DNA from: Candidatus Rifleibacteriota bacterium
GTDB taxonomy: Bacteria; Riflebacteria; Ozemobacteria; Ozemobacterales; Ozemobacteraceae
Length of the DNA: 45,898 bases
Reading direction: 5' to 3'
Assembly: GCA_029565415.1 (NCBI GenBank)
Contig: JAKQOH010000065.1
Coordinates: 1 to 45,898, forward strand
Both the position numbers and the translations under genes were made by a program. Below are positions 42,661-45,898 of this stretch, piece by piece. The notes beneath the pieces are model-generated. The model was not told the origin of the DNA and searched no databases. It worked only from the letters and a program-made list of their open reading frames with translations. Position 1 is the first letter of the stretch; each line of letters opens with the position of its first letter.

Positions 42661-44018
42661 CGGATCCTGCCTGGGGCCGGCGGGGGTGTTGCCGGCGCCT
42701 GGGGAACGAGCGGCTGGCCGGCTTTCCGGAACTCGAAGTTGCGGTAGTAGAACATCAGGATCCGGTAGGCGTCGAGGCCTTTTTTCGCGAGGCCGTCGGC
42801 GCCGAACAGGCACATGCCGATGCCGTCCCCGCTGCCGACGCCCCGGTAAATGGTTGAGCGGCGCATCGGCTCGACGGTGAATCGCATGCTTCGCAGCGAG
42901 TTCGTTCCGAACTGCTCCTGCATTGCCTCGAGAAACACCGTCCCGCGAACCTTCTTTTCCCGCTTTCCGCGCAGCGACATCTCGACGATCCGGCCCGCGG
43001 GATCCGTTTTTGAGGGTTCCCAGCGCAGAAAGACGCGCTCGGCGCCGCCTGCGAACATCACCGAGAGAAAATCCGCAATCTCCTCCTGGGCGAACTCGCG
43101 CACCCAGTTGAACGACGGGCTGTGGAAACAGTTCTCCGAGCCCTTGTTGTCGAGGCGGTCGTCGATGGCCTGGTGGTTGGGATCCTCGATATCGTAGATG
43201 TCCTTCATACTCGAGATCTTCCCGCCGCAGGTGTGCTGGAACCGCGCGAACAGCGGCTTTCCGCCCGACACCATGATCTCGTCGGCGCACCGGTCCGTCA
43301 ACAGGGCCACGAGCTCCCGGTTCGGGGCATCTCCCGAGAAGGGCATGCAGTGAGGTTTGTCGCACAAATCGACCGAGTCGGTGGCGTGCCGGCGGTCGAC
43401 GATCGTGCGGACGAGCCGCGATCGGACGGCGATGATCATGGCTTTCACGGCTTCCGGCTCGGGGGATGAGGTCAGCTCCGAGACGGAGGATACGAGGTAG
43501 GCCCGGAGGGGAATCTCGTTCACGAACCGGAGAATGTTCACCCCGAGGCTGACCTCGAGCTTGCCCCGCAGCATCACCGGCTGTCGGCCGGCAATCTCGA
43601 TGAGCAGCGTCTCGCCGCCGGTCAGTTCCACCTTCGAATAGCCCGCCTCGAGCTCCCGGCCGCGCGAGGTGCGGCCCGTGATCCCCTTCGAAGTCAGCAT
43701 CAGGATGATATCTTCGGATTCGGGAATCGCCTCCGTTTCCTCGCCCGACAACAGAGGCTCGCTTCCGCTCGCCGTGGGCCTCGGGAACAGCCGGACGCGC
43801 CACTCCCCGCGCATCGCCTGCAGCCGGAGGGTGGTGGGTTCCCGGTTCTCGAACAGGGAAACACGGATCGTCGAAGTATCCGGGGGAATTGCGACCGCCG
43901 GCTCGGGGGCCGCTTTCGAAGCCTTCGCGGCCGAGGCGGGGGGGAGCATCGCGACCCCGGTCAGGATGAAAATGATACAGAAAAATATATATTTAGTGTT
44001 ATATATCGTTTTGTTCAT
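42657..44018 (-). CDS. SpoIID/LytB-domain exported protein
   Basis: A 453-residue secreted protein. A signal peptide (IFFCIIFILTGVAMLPPASA, residues 11-30) is followed by an amidase-enhancer-like N-terminal region and a SpoIID domain at about 155-420. The catalytic Glu of SpoIID lytic transglycosylases aligns with E181 in AYLVSSVSEL, followed by the EAVKAMIIAVRS helix. The conserved DLCDKPHCMPFSG and FQHTCGGKISS segments match the family. SpoIID-type enzymes cleave denuded peptidoglycan glycans; outside spore-formers their role is less clear. A Pro-rich tail ends the protein. It starts 3 bp after the dehydratase-like gene, in the same operon. The first codons are strikingly AT-rich. Confidence 0.85.
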   Translation of the reverse strand: MNKTIYNTKYIFFCIIFILTGVAMLPPASAAKASKAAPEPAVAIPPDTSTIRVSLFENREPTTLRLQAMRGEWRVRLFPRPTASGSEPLLSGEETEAIPESEDIILMLTSKGITGRTSRGRELEAGYSKVELTGGETLLIEIAGRQPVMLRGKLEVSLGVNILRFVNEIPLRAYLVSSVSELTSSPEPEAVKAMIIAVRSRLVRTIVDRRHATDSVDLCDKPHCMPFSGDAPNRELVALLTDRCADEIMVSGGKPLFARFQHTCGGKISSMKDIYDIEDPNHQAIDDRLDNKGSENCFHSPSFNWVREFAQEEIADFLSVMFAGGAERVFLRWEPSKTDPAGRIVEMSLRGKREKKVRGTVFLEAMQEQFGTNSLRSMRFTVEPMRRSTIYRGVGSGDGIGMCLFGADGLAKKGLDAYRILMFYYRNFEFRKAGQPLVPQAPATPPPAPGRIR

Positions 44019-44021
44019 GCG

Positions 44022-45035
44022 TTACGTCCGTCGTTCCTGGAGGATTTCGATGAAACTTTCGAGGCGGAGCCGGGTACGGGCATCGCAGGGGCCGGGGGCG
44101 TCCCCCTCGATGGTGAGGATGGGGATGCCCAGCTTCTGCCGGAGAAGGATATCATGGATCTGCCGGTGACAGAAAGCCTGGGTGTAATGGACCAGTCCGT
44201 CGATCCGCCGCCGTTCCGTCTCGGCCGCGATGTCGTCCATGCGTGGGGCGCCCCCGTAGGGATACGTGAACGCGATATACCGGGAGACAAGGTCGGGGGC
44301 CGGCCCGATCATGGCGAACTGGCGCGGGATCTCGTTGTACACGATCCGTGCCCCAAGCCGCTCGAGCAGATCGAGCAGATCGGTCTGAATGGGGGGCACG
44401 CCAAGGATGCCGAGGCGCGGCCCGGCTGTCGGGGCGGGCTTCCGGCTTCGGACCCGGTCGAGAAAGGCGTCGAGCTGATGCCCGAACAACACGGGATCGC
44501 CGTTGAAATCCGACGAGGAGACCAGCCACAGATGATTCTCTGCGCCCGTGACGGTGCCCTCCTGCCAGGTCAGCCGGTCGAGTTCGGCGAGCGAGCGGCG
44601 GATCGGCTCGAGCCGCTTCCCCGCTTCTTCCGCGGTGGCGCGCGAGACGCCGAACGCCTGGCAGAACCGGTCGAGTTCGCGGGACAGATCGCCGGCGTCG
44701 CGGCTTGCCGGGTAGGCGAACGTCTGCAGCTCATCCAGGTCGCGGGCGAGCGTTTCCATCATTGCGTGCGTGTTCGAACAGTCGCCGCCGGTGACGAAGA
44801 TGACCCGCCGGACGCCGGTGGAACGGATCAGCCCGTAGAGTCCCCGGATCCAGGCGCAGCAGGTGCGCGGATACCCATCCCGCTCGGCCAGGCGCACGAA
44901 CTGGCCGGCCTGGGCCGCGAGAACGAACCGGTTGTTCAGATCGAGCACGCGCCGGCCGGCGGCGAGAGGGATCTCGATGGGAATCGAGGAGGTGATGCCG
45001 AAGGCATCGGGCGGAAAGGGCGCGGTCCCGGTCAT
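44022..45035 (-). CDS. 2-hydroxyacyl-CoA dehydratase (HgdB/BcrC)-like [4Fe-4S] protein
   Basis: A 337-residue protein from ATG 45035. It carries the family's cluster cysteines: TCCAWIRG (C59/C60), GGDCSNTH (C86) and QAFCHRQ near residue 300, along with PIEIPLAAGRRVLDLNNRF at the start. Classical members are heterodimeric subunits of 2-hydroxyglutaryl-CoA dehydratase or benzoyl-CoA reductase that need an ATP-driven activator. Here no partner subunit or activator ATPase is adjacent, so it may belong to the stand-alone YjiM-type group (double-cubane cluster proteins), which reduce small molecules (inference). The start overlaps the upstream TPR-like gene as ATGA, so they are coupled. Confidence 0.83.
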   Translation of the reverse strand: MTGTAPFPPDAFGITSSIPIEIPLAAGRRVLDLNNRFVLAAQAGQFVRLAERDGYPRTCCAWIRGLYGLIRSTGVRRVIFVTGGDCSNTHAMMETLARDLDELQTFAYPASRDAGDLSRELDRFCQAFGVSRATAEEAGKRLEPIRRSLAELDRLTWQEGTVTGAENHLWLVSSSDFNGDPVLFGHQLDAFLDRVRSRKPAPTAGPRLGILGVPPIQTDLLDLLERLGARIVYNEIPRQFAMIGPAPDLVSRYIAFTYPYGGAPRMDDIAAETERRRIDGLVHYTQAFCHRQIHDILLRQKLGIPILTIEGDAPGPCDARTRLRLESFIEILQERRT

Positions 45036-45898
45036 GGCGTCGTCAAGAGTCGCCGGGTCACGGCAAGAACCGGATACAGCGCACAACGGACGAGCCCGCG
45101 GGGCACGCGGAGCCGCAGGGCCGTTTCCACGAGAATCGGGGAGAGCCGGACATACCAGGTGACGAACAGGCGGCCGGCGGTGCGCGTGAGAAGGCGGCGC
45201 CGGAGCCGCCGGAACGGCTCGAGCGCCTCGGGGGCCTCGTCGTAGGCGAAGCCCGCGAGAAAGCAGAGCGACGAGGCTCGCAGGCGGGCGATCGTGGTGA
45301 CGTAGTCGGGGTTGATCGCGAGAATGTCGCGCCGGATGAGCGCCGCGTGAGGCTCGTCGTTCAGATACATGTAGCAGGTGTAGAGCTGGTCCAACAGCGA
45401 GATCTCGTCGGGGGCGATGACGACGGCCTGCTCGAGCAGCTTCTGGGCCTTGATGAACTGGTCACGGCCGAGCGAGGGGCCGAGCTTGAGCCCTTTCTTG
45501 AGGAACACCTCGGCCCCGTGCGTGAGGGCTTTCAGCTTGGTCTCGAGAAAGTCGATCTGGAGCTGCTTCGTTTTTTCGTTGTGCAGGTCGATTTCAAAGG
45601 CCCGCCGCAGGGTCTGGGCGGCCGGGTGAAACAGGTGTTTTTCGGTGAGAATGCGCACCTTGAAATGCATGGCTTCGATGAGCCGGGGTTCCTGGATCAA
45701 CAGCCGCTCGACCGAGGTGAGAGCGGTGTCGAACTCGCGCTCGCGCAAGGAGTCCCCGATCTTCTTCAGCTCGACTTCGGGATTCAGGGGCGGCGTCGCC
45801 GGTTCGAGGTCGGCCGCGGAAAGAATCGGCGGCAGCTCGTCGTCCTCGATGCTGCCCACCGGCAGCCGGCCGGTCTCGTTGAGCCGGTCGATGATGCG
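45032..45898 (-). CDS. TPR-like helical protein, 5' end beyond the window
   Basis: At least 288 residues; the frame is open to the window edge. A GTG at 45859 could be a start, but the upstream codons continue a plausible protein (RIIDRLNETGRLP), so I treat it as partial. Residues after the GTG show helical repeats of TPR type (FDTALTSVERLLIQEP, LIEAMHFKVRILTE, KAQKLLEQAVVIAP). A basic, Arg/Leu-rich C-terminus (RRLRRRLLTRTAG, PVLAVTRRLL) may contact membrane or nucleic acid. It overlaps the dehydratase-like gene by 4 nt. Its function is unknown; as a repeat scaffold it may assist the next two gene products. Confidence 0.7.
   Translation of the reverse strand, partial: RIIDRLNETGRLPVGSIEDDELPPILSAADLEPATPPLNPEVELKKIGDSLREREFDTALTSVERLLIQEPRLIEAMHFKVRILTEKHLFHPAAQTLRRAFEIDLHNEKTKQLQIDFLETKLKALTHGAEVFLKKGLKLGPSLGRDQFIKAQKLLEQAVVIAPDEISLLDQLYTCYMYLNDEPHAALIRRDILAINPDYVTTIARLRASSLCFLAGFAYDEAPEALEPFRRLRRRLLTRTAGRLFVTWYVRLSPILVETALRLRVPRGLVRCALYPVLAVTRRLLTTP

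Overview
The window is about 46 kb of GC-rich bacterial chromosome. The organism is probably Gram-negative: it has lipobox lipoproteins, exported enzymes, membrane diguanylate cyclases and a full Q-base gene pair. No rRNA, tRNA or phylogenetic marker is present, so any taxon is a guess. The mix of HAMP/GAF/GGDEF proteins, a bacterial protein-arginine deiminase and a SpoIID-like protein made me think of Candidatus Riflebacteria/Ozemobacterota, at low confidence.

Region 1 (1-21.8 kb) is a defence island. An IS4-family element (8-1522) has removed the 5' part of a type I-like specificity subunit gene. Downstream, in overlapping frames, come a NERD/double-kinase/P-loop protein, a protein of unknown fold and an 1840-residue protein with a HerA/FtsK-like ATPase. 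The architecture and order (S subunit, kinase, unknown, large ATP-binding protein) match MAD5-MAD6-MAD7-MAD8 of the methylation-associated defence system (MADS). MAD1-4, including the methyltransferase, would lie upstream of the window or be lost. Converging on it, with a 29-bp gap, is a complete four-gene Wadjet (SMC-like) plasmid-defence operon in the order jetD-jetA-jetB-jetC on the minus strand, with every junction overlapping.

Region 2 (21.9-30.6 kb) holds an NHL-repeat lipoprotein with a GGEEF diguanylate cyclase (plus strand), a P-loop ATPase of unknown function, an exported protein-arginine deiminase with all four catalytic positions, a cN-II-type HAD 5'-nucleotidase, a small HAD phosphatase and a RimI-like acetyltransferase.

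Region 3 (30.6-45.9 kb) is mostly housekeeping: queD-queC for 7-deazaguanine synthesis, two tandem amidohydrolases, a small lipoprotein behind a near-consensus promoter, a four-helix EamA protein, a UshA-like protein with a degenerate metal site coupled to a GGEEM diguanylate cyclase, a UvrD/PcrA helicase with cutA, and a TPR-like/2-hydroxyacyl-CoA-dehydratase-like/SpoIID operon running off the right edge.

The three largest gene-free gaps carry repeats: two copies of an element built from a 9-nt CAGAT-type periodicity (26068-26200, 42274-42355), two compact GC palindromes (42411-42484), and a roughly 250-bp element with long diverged inverted arms (30694-30947).
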